Part shown: positions 17,518-25,933 of the stretch, piece by piece | Layout: every line of letters starts with the position of its first letter | Numbering within the stretch: the first letter of the stretch is position 1 | The notes under the pieces: generated by a model | Database searches by the model: none | Seen by the model: the letters and a program-made list of their open reading frames with translations, nothing else | Told to the model about the DNA's origin: nothing | Made by a program: the position numbers and the translations under genes | From: Sphingopyxis sp. | GTDB lineage: Bacteria; Pseudomonadota; Alphaproteobacteria; Sphingomonadales; Sphingomonadaceae | Reading direction: 5' to 3' | Length of the DNA stretch: 64,000 bases | NCBI GenBank assembly: GCA_030145715.1 | Contig: JAIXHQ010000002.1 | Coordinates: 62,001-126,000 of the forward strand

Positions 17518-18690
17518 TCAGCCCGCGACCGACGGTTCGGGCGCCAGCCAGCTTTCCGCCAGCGCCACATGCAGGCGGATGCCGACCGGCAGCGCGTCGT
17601 CGTTGAAATCATAGTGCGGATTGTGAAGCGGCGCACCGCCAGCCGCGCTCCCCTGTCCCAGCCAGATATAGGCCCCCTGACACGCCTGAAGCATGAAGGC
17701 GAAGTCTTCGGACGTGAAGGCGGCATGGGCGGCCGTGACATTCGCTCCCGTCGATGCGGCGGCGTGCAGCGCCTCTGCCGCGGCATCGGCGTCGTTGATC
17801 GTCGCGGGATAATAGCGGTCGTAGCGAATTTCGACCTCCAGCCCAAAGGACCGCGCCGTGCCCGCCGCCATTTCGCGCACGCGGCTTTCAATGACATCCT
17901 GAACGTCCGGGTCGAAACTGCGCACCGTTCCGCCAACCGTCACGCGGGCGGGCAGGACATTATGGGCATGGCCGCCATGGATCTGGGTCACCGACAGAAC
18001 CGCGGAAGCGGTCGGGCTGACGCACCGCGACACGATCATATTGAGTTGGGCGACCAGCGCGGCGGCGGCGGCGATCGCGTCGGGCGTGTCCTGCGGCATC
18101 GCGGCATGACCGCCGCGCCCGACAAGCGCGATCTCGAACCGGTCGGCGGCGGCCATGATCGGTCCGGGGCAGGTCGCGATCGTGCCGAGCGGCAGGTCCG
18201 GCCAATTGTGCAGCGCATAGACGCGGTCGCAGGGAAAGCGCCGGAACAGCCCGTCCTCGACCATCGCGCGGCCGCCCGCCAGGCCTTCTTCGGCCGGTTG
18301 GAAGATGAAATTCACGGTGCCGTCGAACCGCCGGGTGGCCGCAAGGTGCAGCGCCGCGCCCAGCAGCATCGCGACATGGCCGTCATGGCCGCAGCCATGG
18401 AACACGCCGTCGTGCCGACTGGCATGGGGCAGCCCCGTTTCCTCCTGAAACGGCAGCGCATCCATATCGGCGCGCAGCCCGATCGCGCGGGCTGAGCCGC
18501 CGTTGCGCAGGACGCCGACGACGCCCGTGCCGCCGATCCCTTCATGCACCTCGATTCCAGCGGCGCGCAGCCGCGCGGCGATCAGCGCGGCGGTGCGCTG
18601 TTCCTGAAATCCCAGTTCGGGGTGCATGTGAATATCGCGGCGAAGCTGGACCAGATCGGCGGTCAGGTCGTCGATTTCGGCATGGGCCAT
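17518..18690 (-). CDS. M20 family amidohydrolase (hippurate/N-acyl-amino acid hydrolase type)
   Basis: Zinc/cobalt-type amidohydrolase removing an acyl group from an N-acylated amino acid or similar amide. The ATG at 18690 follows AGAGGA with 8-base spacing, giving 390 aa. Motifs are RRDIHMHPELGFQE, RADMDALP, the metal-binding GCGHDGH, FQPAEEG and a late SEDFAFM, in the order typical of the HipO/ILR1 group. It is the last gene of a run with aminotransferase and Lrp regulator, suggesting that an N-acyl amino compound is handled. The actual substrate cannot be read from sequence. It converges on glpD with a 6-base gap. Confidence 0.88.
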   Translation of the reverse strand: MAHAEIDDLTADLVQLRRDIHMHPELGFQEQRTAALIAARLRAAGIEVHEGIGGTGVVGVLRNGGSARAIGLRADMDALPFQEETGLPHASRHDGVFHGCGHDGHVAMLLGAALHLAATRRFDGTVNFIFQPAEEGLAGGRAMVEDGLFRRFPCDRVYALHNWPDLPLGTIATCPGPIMAAADRFEIALVGRGGHAAMPQDTPDAIAAAAALVAQLNMIVSRCVSPTASAVLSVTQIHGGHAHNVLPARVTVGGTVRSFDPDVQDVIESRVREMAAGTARSFGLEVEIRYDRYYPATINDADAAAEALHAAASTGANVTAAHAAFTSEDFAFMLQACQGAYIWLGQGSAAGGAPLHNPHYDFNDDALPVGIRLHVALAESWLAPEPSVAG

Positions 18691-18733
18691 GCGCAATTTC
18701 CTCTGGCGAACCGCGCGCGCCGCGGTCCGATCG

Positions 18734-19225
18734 TCAACCGGCGTCGAACAGGCTCTGGATCGGGTAGTGATGTTTGACGAAGGGCGATTTTATGACGACG
18801 TAGCTGAAATATTTTTCGATCCCATAATCACCCTCCAGCATCCCTTCGATGATGGATTGATAATGGCTGACGCCGCGCGTCACGAATTTCAGCAGATAGT
18901 CATAACCGCCGCTGACCAGATGGCATTCGACGATTTCGTCGAGCTTGCGGATCTTGGATTCGAACCGGGAAAAGTCACCAGACCGATGTTCGGTCAACGT
19001 CACCTCGGTAAACACGACCAGCACCTCGCCCAGCTTCGCGAGGTTGATCTGTGCATTATAGCCCGTGATGAAGCCCGATTTTTCCAGCCGCTTCACGCGC
19101 GTCAGGCACGGGCTGGGCGACAGGCCGACGGCGTCCGCCAGTTCGATATTCGTCATTCGCCCCGATTTCTGGAGCTGAGCGAGTATCTTCAGGTCGATAC
19201 GATCAAGCTTGAGTCCCGGCGCCAT
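18734..19225 (-). CDS. Lrp/AsnC family transcriptional regulator
   Basis: A 163-aa feast/famine regulator. Residues about 5-65 form the winged helix-turn-helix (DRIDLKILAQLQKSGRMTN, then LSPSPCLTRVKRLEKSG), and residues about 75-160 form the RAM ligand-binding domain (VECHLVSGGYDYLLKF). It lies 14 bases downstream of the class III aminotransferase and 43 bases upstream of the M20 amidohydrolase, so it most likely controls this catabolic run in response to an amino acid. It is the only regulator recognised between 17.5 and 41 kb. A palindrome at 24350-24368 is a candidate site. Confidence 0.93.
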   Translation of the reverse strand: MAPGLKLDRIDLKILAQLQKSGRMTNIELADAVGLSPSPCLTRVKRLEKSGFITGYNAQINLAKLGEVLVVFTEVTLTEHRSGDFSRFESKIRKLDEIVECHLVSGGYDYLLKFVTRGVSHYQSIIEGMLEGDYGIEKYFSYVVIKSPFVKHHYPIQSLFDAG

Positions 19226-19239
19226 GGCTGGTTCTCCCT

Positions 19240-20622
19240 TCAGCTTACCGCGCGCCGGATGTCAGGTTCGTCGATAAGCTCGTCGAGCGTCTTGCGGATG
19301 CGTTGGAAGATCATATCCATTTCGTCATCGGAGCAACAGAGGGCAGGCGCAAGCCCGATAATATTGTCCGCGAAGGCGCGGAAAATGACGCCATTGGCAT
19401 AGCCGCGCGCGAACAACCGATCCGCCAGCCCCAGCGACGGGTCGAAACGCGCCTTGCTGTCCTTGTTCGCGACCAGTTCGATCGCGCCGAGCAGCCCACG
19501 GCCGCGCGTGTCGCCGACCAGCGGATGGTCGTCGAGCGACGCCAGACCTGCGGCGAAACGCGGCCCCACGGCCTGTCCGTTGGCAAGAATGCCGCCTTCC
19601 TCATAGAGCCGCAGCACTTCCAGCCCGACCGCCGCGCTGACGGGGTGGCCCGAATAGGTCAGGCCATGACCGATGGCCAGTTCGGGCGCAGCGCCGTCGG
19701 CGATGCCCTGATAGACCCGGTCGGACATCAGCAAGGCCCCCATCGGGGCGTAACCGGCGGTCAGCCCCTTGGCGAGCGTCATCAGGTCCGGCGACACATC
19801 CTCGTCCGAACAGGCGAACAGCGGGCCGGTGCGGCCAAAGCCGGTGATGACTTCGTCGGCGACGAACAGGATGTCCAATTCGGTGCACAGGTCGCGCATC
19901 GCCTTTAGCCAGCCGCGCGGCGGCACGATGACCCCACCCGACCCCTGGATCGGTTCGCAGAAAAAGGCCGCGACATTGTCCACGCCCAGTTCGTCGACCT
20001 TGGCACGAAGCTGTGCCACCGACGCCGCGATGATCGAGGCATCGTCCGCCGCGTCGCTGCGATAGGCATAGGGCGAGGGAATATGATGTTGCCACGACCG
20101 CGGCACGTCGAAATTGCGGTGGAAATTGGCGAGTGCGGTCAGGCCCGATCCATTGCTGCTGGACCCATGATAGCCGCGTTCGAGCGCAATGAACTGTTTT
20201 TTCGACGGCTTGCCGACAGCGTTCCAATAATGGACGATATAGCGGATCGCGCTGTCCACCGCGTCCGATCCGCCAAGCGTGAAGAAGACATGGTCCAGTC
20301 CCTCGGGCGCCAGCGAAGCAAGACGCTGGGCGAGGCGGATCGCCGGTTCGCTTCCGAAATGAAAATATCCGGTGGCATAGGGCAGGTCGCGCATCTGTTG
20401 CGCGGCGGCTTCGACGATGGAGTCGTGGCCATAGCCTACGTTGACGCACCAGAGGCCGGCAAAGGCGTCGAGCAGCACATTGTCGTCCATGTCGGTCAGC
20501 CACATGCCCCGGCCGCTTTTCAGGATCGTCGCGCCGCGCGCCTCGTGCCCGCGAAACGATGTCACGGGATGGATCAGATGGTCGCGGTCCATTTCAAGCA
20601 GGGAGAGGTTGGATTTGGACAT
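19240..20622 (-). CDS. class III aminotransferase (omega-amine/putrescine:pyruvate type)
   Basis: PLP-dependent aminotransferase of 460 aa moving an amino group from an omega-amine or beta-amino acid to a keto acid. It has DAFAGLWCVNVGYGH, the cofactor-binding GSDAVDSAIR region, HGSS, the ADEVITGFGRTG signature and the PLP lysine in TLAKGLTAGYAPMG. The start MSKSNLS at 20622 was chosen because the upstream in-frame extension is low-complexity and overlaps nothing coding. The closest remembered families are SpuC-like putrescine-pyruvate and beta-alanine-pyruvate transaminases. Together with the downstream-acting semialdehyde dehydrogenase gene upstream in the run, it suggests amine to aldehyde to acid catabolism. 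Confidence 0.88.
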   Translation of the reverse strand: MSKSNLSLLEMDRDHLIHPVTSFRGHEARGATILKSGRGMWLTDMDDNVLLDAFAGLWCVNVGYGHDSIVEAAAQQMRDLPYATGYFHFGSEPAIRLAQRLASLAPEGLDHVFFTLGGSDAVDSAIRYIVHYWNAVGKPSKKQFIALERGYHGSSSNGSGLTALANFHRNFDVPRSWQHHIPSPYAYRSDAADDASIIAASVAQLRAKVDELGVDNVAAFFCEPIQGSGGVIVPPRGWLKAMRDLCTELDILFVADEVITGFGRTGPLFACSDEDVSPDLMTLAKGLTAGYAPMGALLMSDRVYQGIADGAAPELAIGHGLTYSGHPVSAAVGLEVLRLYEEGGILANGQAVGPRFAAGLASLDDHPLVGDTRGRGLLGAIELVANKDSKARFDPSLGLADRLFARGYANGVIFRAFADNIIGLAPALCCSDDEMDMIFQRIRKTLDELIDEPDIRRAVS

Positions 20623-20775
20623 GAACCTGATTCTTCTTTCCGATGTGGGTGTCGATGCCAGCCTAGGCCCCTCTTCCAGAGCAAAGCGCCGACTTGTCGC
20701 CGTCGGACACAAAACCCGCCATCATATCGCACCGGTCGCAGCAGAAAATGCCGCAACCGGTATGCGCGATACGGG

Positions 20776-21858
20776 TCAGGTCATCGCGGCCGCGACGGCC
20801 TTTCCACATTCCTCGGTATTCGCCGTGCCTTTCAGGTCGCCGGTGCGCCGGGCGGGGTCGGCCAGCACCGTTTCGACCGCGCGCATGATCGACGCCGCAG
20901 CGGCCTGTTCGCCCAGATGGTCCAGCATCATCGCCGCCGACCATATCTGTCCGATCGGATTGGCGATGCCCCGTCCGGCAATGTCCGGCGCCGATCCGTG
21001 GACGGGTTCGAACAGCGAGGGCGCGGTCCGATCGGGGTTGATGTTGCCCGACGGCGCGACGCCGATCGTCCCGGTGCAGGCGGGGCCAAGGTCCGACAAT
21101 ATGTCGCCGAACAGGTTGGACGCCACGACGACATCGAAACGGTCGGGGTTGAGCACGAATTGCGCCGTCAGAATATCGATATGATATTTGTCGACCCGGA
21201 CGTCGGGATAGTCGGACGCCATCGCTTCGACCCGCTGGTCCCAAAAGGGCATGGAAATGGCGATGCCGTTCGATTTGGTCGCCGATGTCAGGTGCCGTGC
21301 ATCGCGGGTGCGCGCCAGATCAAAGGCATAGCGCAGCACGCGATCGACGCCGTGGCGGCTCATCACCGTTTCCTGAATGACGATTTCGCGCGGGGTGCCC
21401 GCATACATATGGCCACCGAGCGCGCCATATTCGCCTTCGGTATTTTCGCGGACGATCCACATGTCGATGCTGCCCGGACCGCGTCCCGCCAGCGGCGATT
21501 CGACGCCGGGCATCAGCCGCGCCGGCCGCAGGTTGACATATTGATCGAACTCCCGCCGGAACAGCAGCAGCGACCCGCCAAGCGAGACATGGTCGGGGAC
21601 CGTGTCGGGCCAGCCCACCGCGCCAAAGAAGATCGCGTCGGACCCGCCGATGCGGTCCTTCCAGTCGTCGGGCATCATGGTGCCGTGGCGCATATAATAA
21701 TCGCAACTGGCGAAATCATGCCATTGCTGGTCGATGGTGAACCCATAAAGGGCGGCGGCGCGTTCGAGGATGCGGACGCCCTCGGGCATAACTTCCTTGC
21801 CGATCCCGTCGCCGGGAATGACCGCGATGGAATAGGTGCGCACTGTGTTCGTCGTCAT
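20776..21858 (-). CDS. tartrate dehydrogenase / D-malate dehydrogenase family enzyme
   Basis: Decarboxylating NAD+ dehydrogenase of the isopropylmalate/isocitrate dehydrogenase superfamily, 360 aa. It opens with IAVIPGDGIGKEVMPEG and has the substrate segment RREFDQYVNLRPARLMPG, the RENTEGEY motif and the metal-site NLFGDILSDLG. The pattern fits the tartrate/D-malate (DmlA/TtuC) branch better than LeuB, which has an RQELDLYANLRP-type loop and sits with leu genes. D-malate would give pyruvate and CO2. Good AGGAAC ribosome site before 21858. It follows the semialdehyde dehydrogenase by 12 bases, so the two are cotranscribed. Confidence 0.85.
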   Translation of the reverse strand: MTTNTVRTYSIAVIPGDGIGKEVMPEGVRILERAAALYGFTIDQQWHDFASCDYYMRHGTMMPDDWKDRIGGSDAIFFGAVGWPDTVPDHVSLGGSLLLFRREFDQYVNLRPARLMPGVESPLAGRGPGSIDMWIVRENTEGEYGALGGHMYAGTPREIVIQETVMSRHGVDRVLRYAFDLARTRDARHLTSATKSNGIAISMPFWDQRVEAMASDYPDVRVDKYHIDILTAQFVLNPDRFDVVVASNLFGDILSDLGPACTGTIGVAPSGNINPDRTAPSLFEPVHGSAPDIAGRGIANPIGQIWSAAMMLDHLGEQAAAASIMRAVETVLADPARRTGDLKGTANTEECGKAVAAAMT

Positions 21859-21870
21859 ATGCTGTTCCTG

Positions 21871-23334
21871 TCAGATCTGAAGTCCGGCGATGTGAAAGGC
21901 CTTGGATTCGAGATATTCCTCGATCCCCGCGCGGCCGCCTTCGCGGCCAAGGCCCGACATCTTGACGCCGCCAAAGGGCGCCATTTCCATCGCAATCACA
22001 CCGGTATTGAGTGCGACCATACCCGCCTCCAGCCGCTCCGCGACGCGGAAGGCACGCCGGATATTCTCGGTATAGAAATAGCTGGCGAGGCCATATTCGG
22101 TGTCGTTGGCGATCGCGATCGCTTCCTCTTCGTGCTGGAAGCGGAACAGCGGCGCGACGGGGCCGAATGTCTCCTCGCTCGCGAGGCGCATCGCCGACGT
22201 CGCGCCGGTCAGGACGACCGGGGCAACAAAGCGCGAGCCAAGACCCGCCGCATCGGCGCTGGCGTGCAGGCTTGCGCCCTTGCTCAGCGCATCATCGACA
22301 TGTTCGGCGACCTTTGCCGCCGCCTGATCGTTGATAAGCGGGCCGATCGTGACCCCGTCCCGGTCGCCCGGACCAACGCGCAGGTCGCGCACCGCGGCGG
22401 CCAGCCGATCGGCAAAGGCATCATAGACGCCGTCCTGTACCAGGATGCGGTTCGCGCACACGCACGTCTGACCGGCGTTGCGGAATTTGCTGATCATCGC
22501 GCTGCGCACCGCGAGGTCGATGTCGGCGTCGTCAAAGACGATCAGCGGGGCGTTGCCGCCCAATTCCATTCTCGTCCGCTTGACCGTGTCGGCGCACTGG
22601 CGAAGCAGCAGGGTTCCGACGCGGGTCGACCCGGTAAAGGACAGCTTGCGCACGGTGGGGCTGGACGTCAGCGCCTGTCCGATCGCTTCGGGCGCGCCGG
22701 TGACGATGTTGAACACGCCCTTTGGAAAGCCCGCCAGTTCGGCGAGGCGCGCCAGCGCCAGCGCGGTAAAGGGCGTCAGGTCGGACGGCTTGACGATGAC
22801 GGGGCATCCCGCCGCCAGCGCGGGCGCGCATTTGCGCGTGATCATCGCCGCCGGGAAATTCCACGGCGTGATCGCCGCCGACACGCCGACCGGCTGTTTC
22901 AGAACGAAGATGCGGCGGTCGGTATCGGGCGCCGCGACGTCATATCCCGACGATCGGCGTCCTTCCTCCGCGAACCATTTGACGAAGGTGGCGGCATAGC
23001 GGATTTCGCCCTCTGCCTCGGCCAGCGGCTTGCCCTGCTCTGCCGTCATGATGCGGGCAAGATCGGCCACATTATCGAGGATCAGCGCATGCCATGCCTC
23101 CAGCAGGCGCGACCGTTCGCCGGCCGACTTGGCCCGCCATCCGTCAAAGGCTTCCGCCGCGGCGGCGATCGCCTGTTCGGTTTCGGCCGCACCGCAATCG
23201 GGCACCGATCCGATGATGCGCCCCGTGGCCGGATCGTCGACGCCGATCGTGCGCGCCGATGCCGCCTGCACCCACGCGCCGCCGATGAAGATGGCTTCGC
23301 GAAAAAGGTCCGCGTTCTGCAAATTGTCGATCAT
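21871..23334 (-). CDS. gabD: NAD(P)-dependent succinate-semialdehyde dehydrogenase-like enzyme
   Basis: Aldehyde dehydrogenase of 487 aa from the ATG at 23334. It shows the cofactor region ITPWNFPAAMITRK, KPSDLTPF, FTGSTRVG, the general base in MELGGNAPLIV and the catalytic Cys in NAGQTCVCANR, all as in GabD. The C-terminal KMSGLGREGG is also typical. It would oxidise succinate semialdehyde or a related omega-aldehyde released by the aminotransferase in the same run. The 39-residue upstream extension of the frame is arginine-rich and was rejected. The exact aldehyde is not certain; glutarate and ketoglutarate semialdehyde enzymes look alike. Confidence 0.85.
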   Translation of the reverse strand: MIDNLQNADLFREAIFIGGAWVQAASARTIGVDDPATGRIIGSVPDCGAAETEQAIAAAAEAFDGWRAKSAGERSRLLEAWHALILDNVADLARIMTAEQGKPLAEAEGEIRYAATFVKWFAEEGRRSSGYDVAAPDTDRRIFVLKQPVGVSAAITPWNFPAAMITRKCAPALAAGCPVIVKPSDLTPFTALALARLAELAGFPKGVFNIVTGAPEAIGQALTSSPTVRKLSFTGSTRVGTLLLRQCADTVKRTRMELGGNAPLIVFDDADIDLAVRSAMISKFRNAGQTCVCANRILVQDGVYDAFADRLAAAVRDLRVGPGDRDGVTIGPLINDQAAAKVAEHVDDALSKGASLHASADAAGLGSRFVAPVVLTGATSAMRLASEETFGPVAPLFRFQHEEEAIAIANDTEYGLASYFYTENIRRAFRVAERLEAGMVALNTGVIAMEMAPFGGVKMSGLGREGGRAGIEEYLESKAFHIAGLQI

Positions 23335-23383
23335 GAAGGAAAACCTGTTCTGATGATTGCGGGCGACGCCAGCCCCGTCCTGT

Positions 23384-24241
23384 TCAACCCAGCGCCTGAT
23401 TTGCGAGCGAATAGACCTGAACATCCTTGTCCGCCGACGGCGGCGTGCCACGGCACATCCGCGTCACGCGCCCGACGCAGGGCAAGCCAAGTCCGTCGAG
23501 CCAAGCCGACAGGCCGCTTTCTTCCGGCACGTCGAGGCGGCAGAACATGCCAGGGTTCGACCCCAGCCAGTGGGTGATCAGCGCCCTGGCCCCGCCGCGA
23601 TCGGGCGCCACGACCGGCCCGATCGACAGGCCGCGACCAAAGCGCCGGAACAGGGCGTATCCAGCCTGTTCGCCGCTGCGATTGAGGACCACGCCCTGCG
23701 CGTAATCGCACAGATAAAGCACGACATCGCGGCGATCCATGCCGATCGCGCGCCGATCCAGCGCCGCGATCGTCTCTATCTCTCCCGCCTTCATCGGTGC
23801 GATGCGTTCGTCGGGAATCAGTTCGGCGATCGGAACCGCAAAGGCGGCGCCCTGATGCTGAAAGATCGTGCCGATCGTTTCGAAACCCATCGAACGATAC
23901 AGCGGCAGCCCCGCATCGGTGGCGTTGAGGAGGATCGACCGGTCGCCGATCGCGTCGAACGCCGCCTGCATCAGCCGCCGGCCCAGTCCCTTGCCCTGCT
24001 GCGAATTGGCGACGATGACCATGCCGACGACGGCATGATCGGCGCCATAGGTCCACCACATGGTTGTTCCCACGACATGCCCGTCACATTCCGCGACGAC
24101 GCCCTGCCCCAGTTCCAGCAGCCGAACCCAGTCGGCCTTGCGATGCGGCCATTGCTGCTCGCTCGACAGCTTGTGCGCCGACGGCAAATCCTGCGCCGTC
24201 ATCGCGCGCAGGGTTGAAACGCCGACTGCCCCCGTTGTCAT
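23384..24241 (-). CDS. GNAT N-acetyltransferase with C-terminal YitH-like domain
   Basis: A 285-aa acetyltransferase with a strong ribosome site (GGAGG, 7 bases before 24241). Residues about 8-140 form a GNAT fold, with the acetyl-CoA loop in VIVANSQQGKGLGRRLM. The remaining half (about 150-285) matches the second domain seen in YitH-type proteins. It is first in the minus-strand catabolic run and divergent from an aldehyde dehydrogenase gene. Acetylation of an amine intermediate would fit with the M20 deacylase at the end of the same run, but this link is only inference. Confidence 0.82.
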   Translation of the reverse strand: MTTGAVGVSTLRAMTAQDLPSAHKLSSEQQWPHRKADWVRLLELGQGVVAECDGHVVGTTMWWTYGADHAVVGMVIVANSQQGKGLGRRLMQAAFDAIGDRSILLNATDAGLPLYRSMGFETIGTIFQHQGAAFAVPIAELIPDERIAPMKAGEIETIAALDRRAIGMDRRDVVLYLCDYAQGVVLNRSGEQAGYALFRRFGRGLSIGPVVAPDRGGARALITHWLGSNPGMFCRLDVPEESGLSAWLDGLGLPCVGRVTRMCRGTPPSADKDVQVYSLANQALG

Positions 24242-24349
24242 TTCAAAGCCTCCATCCGGCCGCTCGCTTTCGTTACCGGTCGAAACGGACCACCTATCAA
24301 AAATAGAATGCGTCGATGGAATTAGCTGCCGCCTTGGCCCTCGTTTCAG

Positions 24350-24368
24350 AAGAATATCGCGGATTCTT
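24350..24368. promoter_or_regulatory. candidate operator palindrome
   Basis: AAGAAT-N7-ATTCTT is a perfect 6-base inverted repeat in the AT-richer part of the 203-base gap between the divergent GNAT and aldehyde dehydrogenase genes. The Lrp/AsnC regulator 5 kb away is the obvious candidate binder. There is no direct evidence of binding, and short palindromes occur by chance. Confidence 0.35.
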
Positions 24369-24444
24369 TGGTCGGTAAAAGGCAAATGCCGCCGTGTCGG
24401 CAGTTTAATGCAGCCCAACAGCAAGGAATCTTTTGGAGTAACCT

Positions 24445-25920
24445 ATGAACGGCTTCGATCCGGATCTCGTCACGGTCGGTCCCGCCAATAATTTCGTCGC
24501 GGGCCTGCGCCTGCACGGAACCGGCGACCATATGCAGGTGCTTCGCCCGTCCGACGGGCGGGTCTATGGCGACCTGGATTCCGCCCATGTCGATCAGGTG
24601 GACGAAGCGGTCACCAATGCATGGCAGGCCTATCGCAAAGGCGACTGGGCAAAGGCCGAGCCCCGGCATCGTATCAGCGTGATGCGGCGCTGGGCCGACC
24701 TGCTGGAATCCGACGCGGAGGCGCTGGCCCCGATCGAGGCGGCGGGATCGACGCGCCTGTTCAGCGAGATTTGCAGTTGGGATCTGGCCTATGCCGCCGA
24801 CTGCATCCGCTTTTTCGCCGAATTTGCCGACAAGACATCGGGCGAAACGGTGCCGACGACCCCGGACAAGATGGGGTTCACCCTGTTGGAACCCTATGGC
24901 GTGATCGCAGCGATCGCGCCGTGGAACCTGCCGCTCATCATGGCGATCTGGAAAATCGCGCCGGCGATCGCGGCGGGCAATTCGGTCGTGCTCAAGCCGT
25001 CGGAACTGACGCCGTTCAGCATCGTGCGCGTCGCCGAACTGGCGATCGGCGCGGGGCTGCCGCCGGGCGTCTTCAACATCGTTCAGGGCCATGGCGCCTC
25101 GGTCGGCGACCGGCTGTGCCGTCATCCCTTGGTCGCAAAGGTCAGCTTTACCGGATCGACCCAGACGGGGCGCGCGATCATGGCCGCCTGCGCCGCCGAA
25201 GGTCCCAAGCCGGTGACGCTGGAACTGGGCGGCAAGAGCGCGCAGCTTGTCTTTTCCGATGCGCCCGATCTGGCGCAGACCGCCGCGACGCTGGCGCGCG
25301 GCATCACCGTCAATTCGGGGCAGGTCTGTGTCGCGGGATCGCGCCTGCTGGCCCATGAAAAGGTCGCCGACGAACTGGTCGATCGTCTGTCGCAGGCCTT
25401 TTCGGCGCATCGCATCGGCGCGACATGGGACGAACAGACGACGATGGGCCCGATCATTTCGGAAAAGCAGGTCGGCCAGATCGATGCGATGGTGGGCCGC
25501 GCACTGGCGTCGGGCGGCAGCGCGGTGGTCGGCGGAGGCCGCGCCGCGGCGCCGCAGGACGGCAGCTATTTCTCACCCACGATCATCGCCGGGCTGGCGC
25601 CCGATGCGGAGGCGATCCGCGACGAGATTTTCGGGCCGGTGCTGACCGTCCAGACCTTTGCCGACGAGGAAGAGGCCTATTCGCTGGCGAACGACAGCAA
25701 ATATGGGCTGGCGGCGGGCGTCCATACCGGCGACCTGAGCCGCGCGCTGCGTGCGACCCGCGCGCTGGAAGCGGGAACGATCTGGGTCAACCGCTATGGC
25801 CGCAGCAATGATTATATCCTGCCGACCGGCGGTTACAAACAGTCGGGGATCGGCAAGGATCTGGGCCGCGAGGCCTATCTGGCCAGCCTGCGGTCCAAGG
25901 CCGCGCTGATCCAGCTTTGA
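24445..25920 (+). CDS. aldehyde dehydrogenase, NAD-dependent
   Basis: A 491-aa aldehyde dehydrogenase. GGAG is 6 bases before the ATG. It has IAPWNLPLIMAIWKIAPA, KPSELTPF, FTGSTQTGR, the base ELGGKSAQLVF and the catalytic Cys in NSGQVCVAGSR, with YKQSGIGKDLG near the end. It is a different branch from the GabD-like enzyme at 21871-23334 and resembles betaine/gamma-aminobutyraldehyde dehydrogenases (inference from motif style). It is the only plus-strand gene in this catabolic region, reads away from the GNAT gene across a shared promoter and converges on the opine-oxidase-like operon with a 13-base gap. Confidence 0.9.
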   Translation: MNGFDPDLVTVGPANNFVAGLRLHGTGDHMQVLRPSDGRVYGDLDSAHVDQVDEAVTNAWQAYRKGDWAKAEPRHRISVMRRWADLLESDAEALAPIEAAGSTRLFSEICSWDLAYAADCIRFFAEFADKTSGETVPTTPDKMGFTLLEPYGVIAAIAPWNLPLIMAIWKIAPAIAAGNSVVLKPSELTPFSIVRVAELAIGAGLPPGVFNIVQGHGASVGDRLCRHPLVAKVSFTGSTQTGRAIMAACAAEGPKPVTLELGGKSAQLVFSDAPDLAQTAATLARGITVNSGQVCVAGSRLLAHEKVADELVDRLSQAFSAHRIGATWDEQTTMGPIISEKQVGQIDAMVGRALASGGSAVVGGGRAAAPQDGSYFSPTIIAGLAPDAEAIRDEIFGPVLTVQTFADEEEAYSLANDSKYGLAAGVHTGDLSRALRATRALEAGTIWVNRYGRSNDYILPTGGYKQSGIGKDLGREAYLASLRSKAALIQL

Positions 25921-25933
25921 TCGAAAGGCCGGT

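Noticed and set aside
20083-23577. 1164-codon open frame on the plus strand
   Set aside because: It is the antisense shadow of the aminotransferase, tartrate-type dehydrogenase and semialdehyde dehydrogenase genes in high-GC DNA; its translation is Arg/His/Asp-rich with no family motif.
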